The position numbers were made by a program, and so were the translations under genes. Below are positions 1-10,440 of a stretch of 64,000 bases of DNA, one piece after another. Every line of letters starts with the position of its first letter. The stretch's first letter is position 1. Below the pieces are notes generated by a model. It had not been told where the DNA came from and searched no databases. It saw only the letters and a program-made list of their open reading frames with translations. The stretch comes from Axinella damicornis (taxonomy: Eukaryota; Porifera; Demospongiae; Axinellida; Axinellidae). Location of the stretch: positions 2,914,081-2,978,080 of the forward strand of contig OZ007508.1 in assembly GCA_963931865.1 (NCBI GenBank). Direction: 5' to 3'.

Positions 1-158
1 GTGAAATTTCATGTAAAGTATCATATAATGATTCTCCATAATCATAATGTCAAACTTATAGCGGAATTGTAAAAATTGTATGTATCCCATGGCCATATAT
101 AGCTGTTATAACAAGGCTCATCTTGTTTTACAGCATTATGCATGTATTAACAACTCAC

Positions 159-295
159 CGTCATCGTCCTCAATGAAGACTGTTGCAGTGCTGGCAGTTA
201 CGGTTAGCTACTGACAGCCACCTCAGTATTCCCAGTCAGAGTAGTAAAACTCTCTATGCCTTCAACCCTATTGTCAACCAGGATACTAACACTCA
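159..295 (-). pseudogene. Decayed Calx-beta second-half exon
   Basis: On the minus strand this matches the second-half Calx-beta exons of the gene at 30-59 kb. The run around DNRVEGIESF is recognisable and the exon still ends at a consensus GTGAGT donor after an acidic DDDG motif. It is broken: one codon is missing in the FTVTLTG segment, and a small insertion creates stop codons and a frameshift before the terminal beta strand. The exon start is lost near a poly-C tract at 307-331. I read it as a dispersed or leftover copy from the Calx-beta family, not part of a working gene here. Confidence 0.7.
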
Positions 296-306
296 TGCAA
301 GTCATA

Positions 307-331
307 CCCCCCCCCCCCCCCCCCCCCCCCC
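307..331. repeat. Poly-C tract
   Basis: Uninterrupted run of about 25 C just beyond the decayed Calx-beta exon. From 332 to about 700 I see no coding signal; the short open frames there have no recognisable domain. Confidence 0.9.
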
Positions 332-714
332 AGGCTACAGGACTGTGGATGTATCAATGTGCAACAATGTGGTACGGTATGAGGGTCAACAGTGAGTTAT
401 AATGAAATTTTGTCCGTTGTTAAGCAACCCAATGCCACACCCCATTCACACCACCCATTCTACTTCTCAAGAGAGAGAACAAAAGTGTCTGGCAACTATC
501 TCCACTAAAACTTCAATACATGGTACATCTTTCAAAAGATCAACAATGCATCATAAAATACATGCGAGTCTGAAACGTAATTGCTCATGCAACTACATAC
601 TAGCCAAGATAAGTCATCCAAAATCAGCACTACTAAAGGGAGCCTACAGTCATAATAATTATGTGAGTAAAAATGACCACTACAACTAAGGCTGTGCTAT
701 ACAAAAAGGGAATT

Positions 715-980
715 AGTAAAAACACTACAACACAGGGAACTAGCTATATTGTGAAAATACTACAACAAAGGAATTATAGCTATTGTAAAAGCACTACAAC
801 AAAAGGAATTAGCTAGATTGTAAAAACGCTACAACAAAGGGAACTATATAACACAGGGAACTAGCTAGCTAGTTATAATATTGTAAAACACTACAACAAA
901 GGAACTAGCTATATTGTCAACAAAGGGAACTAGCTATGATTGTAAAAACACTACAACAAAGGGAACTAGCTGTATTGTAA
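715..980. repeat. Degenerate A/T-rich minisatellite
   Basis: Seven to eight imperfect copies of a roughly 33-40 bp unit built on ACTACAACAAAGGGAACTAG followed by CTATATTGTAAAAAC. Copies differ by small indels, and an AGCTAGCTAG expansion lies in the middle. It lies just beyond the stop codon of the ubiquitin-like/death-domain gene, in its presumed 3' flank. Confidence 0.85.
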
Positions 981-988
981 AATCACTC

Positions 989-1305
989 TCATGTATGTGT
1001 ATCAGCACTCAAAGTCAACTCCAACTCTTCTGCCAATATATCGAACTTGATTTCTCTCAAACTCTCTATCAGAGTAATCCAGTTAACTGGTTGACGTGCT
1101 TCTCCTCTCAACCACCTACTGAGAACATCCTGACAGGCTCGAACGACTGATGTATGATCGCGACTAACAATTCCTAAGATATGCCCCTCAAAATGAAGAG
1201 AAAGGGCCAATTTCTCCCAGTTTGCTGCTGTTTTATCCATCACTTCAACAATCTTCCCTCCACGGCCTTCCAACCTCTGCAGCTGGTGTAGCTCTGGTCG
1301 ATTGG
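989..1305 (-). other. Terminal exon: death domain
   Basis: Last exon of the tandem ubiquitin-like gene. After a short linker (NRPELHQLQRLEGR) it encodes a six-helix-type death domain: NWEKLALSLHFEGHILGI, RDHTSVVRACQDVLSRWL, then NWITLIESLREIKFDILA. The conserved Trp of helix 1 and the SRWL segment of helix 4 are present. Death domains bind other death domains in cell-death and innate signalling complexes. The exon joins the preceding 60-nt exon in phase 1. That small exon encodes a Lys/Ser-rich linker ending in KLSVPDL. Confidence 0.88.
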
Positions 1306-4300
1306 CTATAGCACAGTAGGAAATATACTAAACTCATGACTGGGATCACATGAGAATATTATGAATTGTATGCACATAGAGAATGGCAACTTACATAGAT
1401 CAGGAACTGATAGCTTGGATAACAGTACAGTCTCTTTCTTCGCAGAATTTTCAGCTGTGGAAATGGATAATTATTTTATTATCTACTTCTGTCTATATGT
1501 TGTGTACCTCTTACCTTCGATGAGCTGAAGGTAGAGAAAGTATTCGTTTCTGATGCCACACTCTTTTAGAGTATGGTAGTCCTCCAGCTTGAGCTCTCCA
1601 AACAGCAAATCTTGTTTTTCTGCCGGAATTCCTTCTTTCTCCTGAATAGCAATTTTAACGCTTGCCACTGAGTCATTCTCATCATATCTGAGGGCAATGC
1701 TGGCGTTTTCAGAGATCCATATATGCAGCTGTTGTGGTACCAGATAGACTGTAGAGCCTGGTTGAATGCAGAAATCACTCAACGTCATCCAATCGTTCAG
1801 TTCACATCCTTGGTGGAATATTCGTTGTTGGGTGGCTGGAAGTTGCTTGAAGACTTGAATTAGTTGTTTGATATGCTCGATTGTATCACCAGGCTGAACA
1901 GGAAGTTGTACGGAACCTCCCTCTCCAACATGTGTTACCACCCTGATTTGCATCCTGTGTTTTCGTAACAAATGTAGTGTGGAATTGGGTCCAACATTGC
2001 AGTCCTTGAGGACTTGGTGATCATCTTGGAGCTCTTTGCCATTGAACACAAACATTTGGTTGGCTGGCGGTATCCTTTCCTTCTCTTGAACCACCTTCTT
2101 TATCTCGGCAATTGAATCATCTGCATTGTACAGAAAGTGAATAGCCTTACCCATGTGCATTTTGATAGTTAAGAGATGTCCTGTCACTTCAACTTTAAGA
2201 ATGGCTCCATCCTTGATACTGTAATGACTTAGGGTTTCATCATCATCAAGTTCTTGTCCTTCTAGTGATATCCGTTGTAGACAGGACGGAGTTCCCTCTG
2301 TCCTCTCAATACGCAGTTTGACACTCTTAACTAGTTCATCATGTCCTACCTTGATCTCAAAGGTCTTACCAGTAGATACAATGTGAAGGGATATACTAGA
2401 AAATGATGTACCGATCGATGGCCACATGTCAACCCATTTGAGGAGCAGTATGCTTCCCTCAACAATTGTACTGTCATACAAGCGCTTAACTCGCTCTCCT
2501 GTATGTACTGTAATGAAATATGGGTGACGAAGCACTGGAAATGGGTCCCATTCATCCCGAACACGGGACATCACTACGTGTTCGTCATCAAGTACATTTA
2601 CTGTCATATTGACAGTTTCTCCGCTTGGGAACAAAATAAGAACCGTAACGGGTTTATCAGGAACCAGATCTAGTACTCCACCAGCAGAAATATTACAGCT
2701 GAGTAGACGATCATCGTCCTTCAGGAGGTGGCCATTGATGGGTTCAACAAGATGAAACTTGCCTCTGTAGATACCCTTCTCTCCAATCTTTTCTCGAACT
2801 ATTGCAATGGTGTGATCAGGATGATAATCAAGGGATGTATAAAGTGTTGTACCATATTCCCTGATGAGCATAATTGGCTCAGTGGCTAAAAGGAAATGGT
2901 AATCATGTTCTAAAACGTGAGAGAGCACATTGTATGCCACTAATGAGTGGTCATCTTCAAGGCTGTCACCATCAAGGAATATCTGCTGTCTGTCTGCTGG
3001 GATTCCTTCTTGAATTTGCAAGGCGACTTTCAAATCCATCACTGTTGCCAAATACCATTTCTGCCATTTGACCTGGACTATTTTTCCACTACCTGTGAGG
3101 AGTAAAATCTGTTTAGGTCTTGCTAGGAGACGAAGAGTGGTGTGGCTTTTTACAGAAAAACCTGAAAGTGTTTTCTCTTCATCTTCTAACTCACTGTAGT
3201 CAGTTAAGTAAATATGCTGATGAGAGGCTGGAATTCCTTCTCTCTGCTCAATTCTAGACTTGATACTCTCGATAGTTTCCAGGGGGTTAACTTCTAAAGT
3301 AATTGTCTTGGCAGGCATTTCTATTGAGATTTGATCTTGTTTCCAAGGAAGCAATTCAAGGTGAAGGGTGCTCTCATCCTGAATATTATAGTTAAAGAGG
3401 CTCTTCTCATCAACAAGATGTTCCTCCTTAAAAATGAGCTGTTGTTGGGCGACTGGAAATCCCCAATGCCGTTGAATTTTGACTTTAAGCATGCTTGTGG
3501 TATCTAGAGGACTTACTTCCAAGAACATCCACAATCCTGTACGAGTAGTCACAAAGATTACCATATCTGGAGGAATTAGATAGAGGGTGGTAGTTTTAGT
3601 CATTGTTAATTTCTTGAGGGTTTTGTCACCCACATCATAAAAAAGCTTGCCATCATCTGTTACGAGCAAGTAGTGATTTTGTGTAGCTACATGATCCTCT
3701 CCAAGTACAGCATTGATCTTAGCGTAGATGCTTCCAATGTCGTCATAGGAGCTGTACTCAACAAGAACAGTTTCACCAGTTGTAGGACAGACTACGAAGA
3801 TTGAGTGATCTTCTGCTAACTGCAAGCAGTAAGATTCCTTCCTCATTTGATTCAGAATGCTATAGCTGCACAAACACTGTTCATCTCTTAGAATTGTTGG
3901 ACCCAATGCAAGAGTCATCTTCTCTGCTTGGATTCCTTCTTTCTCTTGAAGTGCTGATTGGATTTCTGATGTTGTGATATTACTGTGACTGGGCCAATCC
4001 AGTTTTATTGATGGTCCACTGTTCCTTCTGATGAAAACAGCCTTTGGCCTTTGTGCAAGGCATAACATACAATCCCTAGGATGAGAGTTCACGAGGCAGT
4101 CATCATCTAGCTTGCTTCCAGGGTCGCTTCTCAGATAAAGGCACTGCTGGTCTGGAGGAATTCCCAGGCGGTGCCAGAGCATTACTTTAATATTCCCAAC
4201 AGTATGGATTGGAGCAACATTCAAAGAGGTCGTAGTTCCGTTGAACGTTTCAATAGACAATGGATGAGTATCGCATAGGTGAACAATTAGGTGGAGAGTG

Positions 4301-7300
4301 TTCCATTGATGGATTTCACTGTCTCCTAATGTTTGTTTGTTCTCTAGTAGTGAGCCTTTGAAAAACAGAGATTGCTGTTCAGGTGGAATTCTCCTTGTAG
4401 TATAAATGTGGGTCTTTATCTCCAGCACTGACATAGATTCAACATAGGTAACTGATAGTAACTCATTGGTGGTGCTTTTCACAAAAATAACTGGTATATC
4501 AGTTGGTCTTTGTAGAGCTACAATATCCCAGGGTGAAACGCCAATGTCTCTCACTGTTTGAGTATCTTCTAGTCTATCACCACCAAAGAATAAACTTTGC
4601 TCATTAGTTGGTATTCCTTCTATGCATTGAATCTTCTTTTTCACTTCTCTGATGCTGTCATTAGGTTGAACCTCTAAGGTCATCTGCTTGCTGGATGACT
4701 TCACAAGAACTGAGAACCAGTGGTTGGGCTTAAGAAGAAGGGTGGTGCACAAGTTGCTTTGAATGTTGTAAGCTTGGAGAGTTTTGTCATTTTCTAGCAT
4801 TTTGTTGGCAAAGAACAAGGACTGCAAATCCGTGCGTTTCCTCAACTTTGCATTAAGTGTAGCTTTCACATGTCCGATTGTATCAGTGATGTCACACTCA
4901 AGATTCACACTTTCCCCTTCATGGGTCTGTACAAGTAGATGTGTTGTCCCAACACCAGTTAGTATGACATGAATAGTGTTTTCTCTATGAACAGAGTAAT
5001 GGCTCAGAGTACGTTCATTTTCAAGTAGCCTTCCAGAAAACACTAGGTGTTGATGCTTAATAGGAATTCCTTCCTTCTGTGCCACTTTGTTCTTTACATC
5101 TCCAACAGTTGTGTTAGGGGAACACACAATTGGAGTCACACTTCTTCCTGGAATCTGAACTAACAATGGTACACGCGATGGTGAATATGGAAGAATAGAT
5201 GGTTCACGAGTTGAATCTATGAAGAGGATGCGTTCACAGAGAACTTCATCCTCTTCATCCCAGTCAATGCAGTACCACCTATTCTGGACGCTTTTGATGT
5301 GCATTACACTTCCTCTTGTAATGGAATAGTCCATCAATTTGTTACATGGCTCCAGTATTTTATCGGAAAATGTAAGCTGCATCTCATCGGGAGGAATTGA
5401 TTTGCTGTCTCTGTGGTGGAGTGCTAGTTGAAACTCATTGTTGTGAGGAATTGTTTGGCTGACTCTGCAGTGGAGTGCTACTTTAAACTCTTCAACAGTT
5501 GTGGTAGGATAAACCTCCATTACTAAAGCTTGTTTATTGTGTTGACATACATAAACTGGAATCAAAAACGGCCCACATATTGGTACAGGGTCTAGCAGTT
5601 TTAAGCAACCCACAGAGGCAACATTATGACGAGTAACTCTTTTAGCTACCAGGTGTAAGGTGCTGCTGTACCGGTAATCCTTTAACACTTCTCCAACATT
5701 AAGTTCATTCTTAAGAAGGTTTTTGCCAATGCTTAGTGCACACCATTCTTTTGGTATCCCTCCGAGGTACTCCACCTCAGCTTTGATCATCTCAACAGTG
5801 GTAGTGGGTTCAGCTATGAGTGAAAGTGTTTCCTTAGAGGACGAGATTCTAACGGAAACCTGGCATCTTTTGTGGCTATCAGGAATGAGAAACAGAGTAC
5901 ATCCATCCAATATGTTGCAGTCATCCAGAGTAAGTTTATTCTCCAGTTCTTGGTCTGTTAATAGCAAATGTTGCTGATCTATCTTGAATCCTTCTCTGTC
6001 CTCAATCTTACCTTTAAGGTCTGCAATGGTATGGAAAGGACAAGCTTCTACTGTGACTGTTTTACCAGTGAGTCCATTCTTCACATTAACCAGCACCTGA
6101 GGCCATGGTTTGGGAACACAATACAAGGGCTTCCTGAAAGAAGCATAATCAGTGAGTGTCTTGCTGTCTTCAAGTGTTGTGAAGCTAGTTCCATCATATA
6201 ACGGTATACAAAATGTACCTACAATATCATGATCATGGAGGTCAACATCCAGCTGCTTTTGAATCAAGGCTTTGATATTCCTGACTGATTCTCGAGAATG
6301 AAATTGAAGTTCAATGCTACACACAGACCCCTTGTGAAACACTTTAAAATCGTTTTTGTCATATTTTGATATCGCATACACAATATCTAAAACGACTGTG
6401 CTTTCTTTACAAATGCCACAGTTGCTCAATTCTTGAGACTCTTCCAGTGTTTTGCCATCAAACAAAAGTTTCATTTTACATAAATCTAGTTTGAGGTTGG
6501 TCTCCTGCAATTTGAGCTTAATGTCTCTAACTGTGTCACGTGGATTGTGACAAAGAACAGATATTTTTGAAAGGAATTTAATCTCCACATAGAAGATGTC
6601 ACTGCCCTGTCTTACTAAAAGAAGTTTGGTATAAGATTTGAAATATTCAAGCTCACACATACGTTGTAACTCCACCGTAAGCTCTCTTCCCTTTAAAAAT
6701 AGCCTTTGCTTCTCTTGTGCAATGTCACACTTCTCCTGTAGTTTTTCCTTCACACTTGCAACCGTGTCTTGAGGCGTGATGAAAATACGGACAGCACCTC
6801 CAGTGATCAATTCAACCGTTAATGGGCCTGAATAACGCTCTTTGACACCCAATTTGTCGTGATTCTTCAACTTGTAATACACCAATTGGTGACCATCGTC
6901 CAGCACTCTCTTATTAAATGTCAGTTCTTGGAGTTCTGGTGGGATTCCAATTCTTCTGTGAAGCTTCTGCTTGACACTCCAGACAGTTTCACTTGGGTCA
7001 TATTTCAAAACAATATTAATATCCTTATAGGATCTGTTCCTACATGTAACAACACAAAGATAACCATCCTTGACAACAAGTTGTGGTATATACCTCAACG
7101 GCACTTCATCACTATCCTTCAAGGCTGTACCACATTTCAGCAGTTGTTGGTGTTCAGATGGTATTCCTTCTTTCATCTGAATGGAAACTTTCAATTTCCT
7201 TACTGTATCCAGAGGACTACACGGAACAGAGATTCCACCATTAAAGGTTCGTACATACACTTGCCTTCTGTGTTTAATGACAACATGAATGGTGTCTCCA

Positions 7301-7707
7301 CTGAGAATATTCTGGGCAGTGAGGGAACTACCACAGTCCAGCTCCCTTCCTTGGAACATTAAACATTTGGAGTGAATAGAACTCATTTCAACCTTTTCCA
7401 AAATGTCTAGTGGAGTATCATCAGAGTAAAACTTGAGAAGCTTAGCTTTTCCACAGGATTCCCTAACAGCAACATACTGCTCTGTACTTTCTAGCAGTTG
7501 GAGAGTGACAATCTCTTTTGTGCAGTTTCGAATAATCTGGTTTGGTTTCATAAACTCTGCTGCATTGAAGAAGAGTCGTTGTCTGTCTATTGGGATCCCC
7601 TTTTCTATTTCTACCTGAGCCTTGACATCTTCAATGGTGGTGTTGGGACGGCACTTAATATAAACAGTACCTCCCTCAAGGGGCTCCACCAAGAGGTGAG
7701 ATTTCAT
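989..7707 (-). CDS. Giant tandem ubiquitin-like protein with C-terminal death domain
   Basis: Three exons with matching phases: 7707-1515 (donor GTAAGA), 1454-1395 (acceptor CCACAG, donor GTAAGT) and 1305-989 (acceptor CTATAG, stop TGA). The joined frame is 6,570 nt, about 2,189 aa. Residues 1-2064 hold about 26 ubiquitin-like units spaced near 79 aa. Most show the family pattern: a TIxxVK helix, EGIPxxxQxLxF, then a TLxxYxI loop and a STLHL-type last strand. None ends in the Gly-Gly needed for processing, so this is not a polyubiquitin precursor; the units are divergent fixed modules. About residues 2105-2180 form a death domain (NWEKLALSL, then ACQDVLSRWL, then LIESLREI). No signal peptide or membrane segment, so probably cytosolic. 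The start ATG directly opens the first module. Likely a scaffold in death-fold signalling; the function is inferred only. Confidence 0.88.
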
Positions 7708-8133
7708 GCTGGATCGATGTGAGTTTGAGAAGACTACTTCCTCCTGTCAGAAGCACTATAAAGGCAACCAACATTCATTTCATGGAGGTGAAGATGCACA
7801 TGACATTTTACATAGGTAGCAGGTATATAGTGAAATCTACCACTATAGCACCCTGAATATTCTGCATCAATAAGCCAGGAGCTATAGTGAGTCATCTCAC
7901 AAAAATTGGTATCTGCTACTATGATGTGCTACAACTGGTCTCATTCCCACACCAGGCAGACAGATTTTCGCACAATGTATGCCAAGGGTGAAAGGACTCA
8001 GCGGTATTTTTGCAACAAGCCCTTGTAACAACACCAACATCTTCGACTGTATACTGTATAGTGCAACAAATGATAATATGATGTACAGACTGAGTAAACG
8101 ATGGTATATGATACCCATGATTTTATGGCATGC

Positions 8134-8232
8134 GCAAACGGTAGATACCAGGCCACTTTCCCTACTCGGCTTGGCCTGGGAATGAGGCTATGGTACAATG
8201 TTTTCCCAGGTCTCTGTCTACCGTTTTGTTGT
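8134..8232. repeat. Short imperfect inverted repeat
   Basis: CAAACGGTAGA on the left pairs with TCTACCGTTTTG on the right. Inside is a TTGGCCTGGGAATGAGGCTA segment related to the dispersed GGGAACGAGGCTA foldback family seen at 12.4, 37.6, 40.5 and 62.0 kb. Probably a degraded small foldback element. Confidence 0.45.
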
Positions 8233-8340
8233 ACGGTAAAGTTTCAAAAGCATGGCTACTGTGGGTGGAGGCCTAGCAACGGGTTTATATGCTATGGTAT
8301 TGAACCATCACAGCTAAAGATTTCATTTGTAACTGTCACA

Positions 8341-8638
8341 ATACCGTAGTCGCGCGTTATTAGGCGCATCTCACTTATAGGTGCATATTCGCTGTTAGGC
8401 GCATGTTCAACTCTCGTCCCAGGTACTCGCTGTTAAGCGCTGCAGTTTTCTTGCAGAAACTCAGCCATTTTCGATCCTACGGAGTGGAAAAAAGCTATAA
8501 TTCTAATTGAAGCACACTTCCTATTCGAGGAATGTCATTATAAAAATATTCGTTATTAGGCGCATCTCACTTATAGGCGCATATCTCCTTCCTGTGGAGT
8601 TATAGGCGCATGCGCCTAATAACGCGCGACTACGGTAT
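8341..8638. mobile_element. TA-flanked non-autonomous DNA transposon (MITE)
   Basis: Positions 8341-8369 are an exact reverse complement of 8610-8638 (29 bp, core CCGTAGTCGCGCGTTATTAG). The ends can be read as CCGTAG to CTACGG flanked by TA on both sides, as expected for a Tc1/mariner/pogo-type TA target duplication. Subterminal copies of GTTATTAGGCGCATCTCACTTATAGGCGCAT-like sequence occur at both ends. There is no ORF, so it would depend on a transposase encoded elsewhere. Confidence 0.85.
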
Positions 8639-8993
8639 AACTCTATAGCACTTAGCTATAGGGAGTTAAGGAGGCTACAGTGCAATAAATTATCAACCTA
8701 AATTGGGTTGGATTAGTTGCAGTTTAGCTTGCCTTGATCAACCTCCCACCTTTTAATTTTGTCACCTTGTTTATCCAATGATGCAAGTATGAACACCTAG
8801 CTGTCAAGTACAACTCGCTACCCAATAGCTGATACATCATTACACTCCTGGTATAGGAAAAATTGTGCCGCGTAATGTAAATAATGTAAATAACGTTTGA
8901 CTACTTCGGAATGGGCTACAAAGATTCTGACTACACCGTCGTGATCGCTATGATGCAGTGACACAAAATCAAAATAATTGTGCTGAAACTCAC

Positions 8994-9215
8994 CTTGGTG
9001 GTGGAGATATAAGCGCTTTTGTCTCGCCGTTGGCCGCCATTGCTCGAGCGCTCCATCGACTTCCGGTGGCAGTACCGTTCTTAGGAAAGGCACACGAAGA
9101 TTCTGACCACACGGCTGTAATCGCTGTCGTTCACTGACGCTTACATGCCGAAACTCACCGTGCTGGCGAAGTTGTAAGTGCTGTAATAATGTCTTGTCTT
9201 CCTTTTGGTCGCCAT
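8994..9215 (-). other. Two tandem first-exon-like segments
   Basis: Two diverged direct copies (about 8905-9075 and 9080-9250) each hold, on the minus strand, a short ATG-initiated frame ending at a GTGAGT donor: 9040-8994 (MAANGETKALISPPP) and 9215-9159 (MATKRKTRHYYSTYNFAS). Flanks are CpG-rich and share GCCATTGCTCG and ATTCTGACNACAC motifs. This could be a duplicated promoter plus first exon. No downstream exon was found between here and 1.3 kb apart from the ubiquitin-like gene, which has its own ATG. Weakly supported. Confidence 0.3.
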
Positions 9216-9671
9216 TGCTCGCGATCGACTGAGCGTGGTTGCCACGTGGCATGTGCGTTAATTGGAACGTATTGCATTAGCTTGCGCTACGGCAAGTCGC
9301 AACCGGGGTTGCAACGCGGCTGCGTTTTATTCGAGACTTTGTACTTGAGAGCACTCTAAATAATTTCTGATCTTCCCTATATCTATATATAGCTATCATG
9401 GTACTCACGTGTTGTGTGATAATTGGAACGAACTGTCACAGTTAGCTTGTGCTACCGTTTAACCGCGGCTACCAGGAGTGCGGTTGCCCCTCGATATATT
9501 AAGATTTTAATGTGCGTCGTGTGTGTGTGTGTGACGGAAGTGGGAAGTTCGTGGGGCGGGACTAGACTAGTGACGCGCGACCTTCGTACTTCAATGTACT
9601 GAACCTCGAACTCTGCGAAAAACGTTCGAGAACATTGGGCATGGGCTGGAATCTTCCAGAACAGGTGAGGC

Positions 9672-9960
9672 TACAAGCGGACGCAATCGGGGAGCTGCAG
9701 TTGAAGCGGACGCAATCGGGGAGCAGCAGTTGAAGCGGACGCAATCGGGGAGCAGCAGCCGAAGCGGACGCAATCGGGGAGCTGTTGAAATTGGGGAAGA
9801 GCAGCTGAAGCGAACGCAAGTGGCGAGCAGCAGCTGAAGGGACGCAATCGGTGGGCAGCAGCTGAAGCGGACGGAAACGGGGAAAAGCAGTTTGAAGCGG
9901 ATCGATGCAATCGGGGTGCAGCAGCTGAAGCTACGCAATCGGGGAGCAGCAGCTCTGCAC
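9672..9960. repeat. GC-rich minisatellite, about 28-bp unit
   Basis: About ten tandem copies of a 28-bp unit, consensus GAAGCGGACGCAATCGGGGA followed by GCAGCAGCT. The first three copies are nearly identical; later ones have small deletions and substitutions. Open frames on both strands here (for example Arg/Leu/Cys-rich on the minus strand) are by-products of the repeat. Confidence 0.9.
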
Positions 9961-10034
9961 AGAGAGCTGTACGGCGCCGGATTACTCACGTAGGCGAACG
10001 AGGGGGAAGTAGCTGAGCGAGCGAAGCTACTTGT

Positions 10035-10440
10035 TATAACTTGACATTTCGTCTGCACTTCCAAATTCGCATTTCCAATTCAAACTCGCATTTCCAAACT
10101 GGAGTGCAGTGTATTTAATCCCCATGGACACTGCTTTGCATCCTGTTTTAAAGCTTGGCATGCGATATAGCATGTCTATTGTGTGCCATGCACAGTCTCA
10201 TGCAACTCAGGTAATTTTTTATGAGCTTTAGGTGGCCATGGTCAGGCTAAGGCCCAGCCAATGTGGTTTTCTGCATAGCTCAGAACATGCACTGCAAGAA
10301 CCCTGGCACCTGGAAGGCCAACAACATTTGGGTAAGCCCAGATAGTGATGTCATCTTAGGAAATGCAACTTGGAAGTTTTGAAATGCAAGTTTAGAATTA
10401 CAAATTTGGAAATGCAAGTTTGGAAATGCAAGTTTAATAC
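10035..10440. repeat. Inverted arrangement of TTGGAAATGCAAG repeats
   Basis: The left side (10055-10100) carries repeated CAAATTCGCATTTCCAA-type sequence. The right side (10370-10440) carries the reverse complement as a short tandem array of GGAAATGCAAGTTT. The ends therefore form a foldback of about 400 bp. A third partial copy of the left motif is at 10690-10735. Probably a non-autonomous element; no target duplication was identified. Confidence 0.5.

Noticed and set aside
715..980. CRISPR-like array
   Set aside because: Units are contiguous without unique spacers and lie in an animal genome; it is a minisatellite.
6859..7362. 167-aa plus-strand open frame
   Set aside because: Lies antisense to the tandem ubiquitin-like exon, whose domain pattern is unambiguous.
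989..7707. Polyubiquitin precursor
   Set aside because: Units are too divergent, lack C-terminal Gly-Gly and end in a death domain.
8818..9252. 144-aa open frame, minus strand
   Set aside because: No domain; runs through the tandem duplicated block and across the better-supported GTGAGT donors.
9562..10064. Overlapping Arg/Leu/Ser/Cys-rich open frames on the minus strand
   Set aside because: They translate the 28-bp minisatellite; several frames stay open at once because of repeat periodicity.
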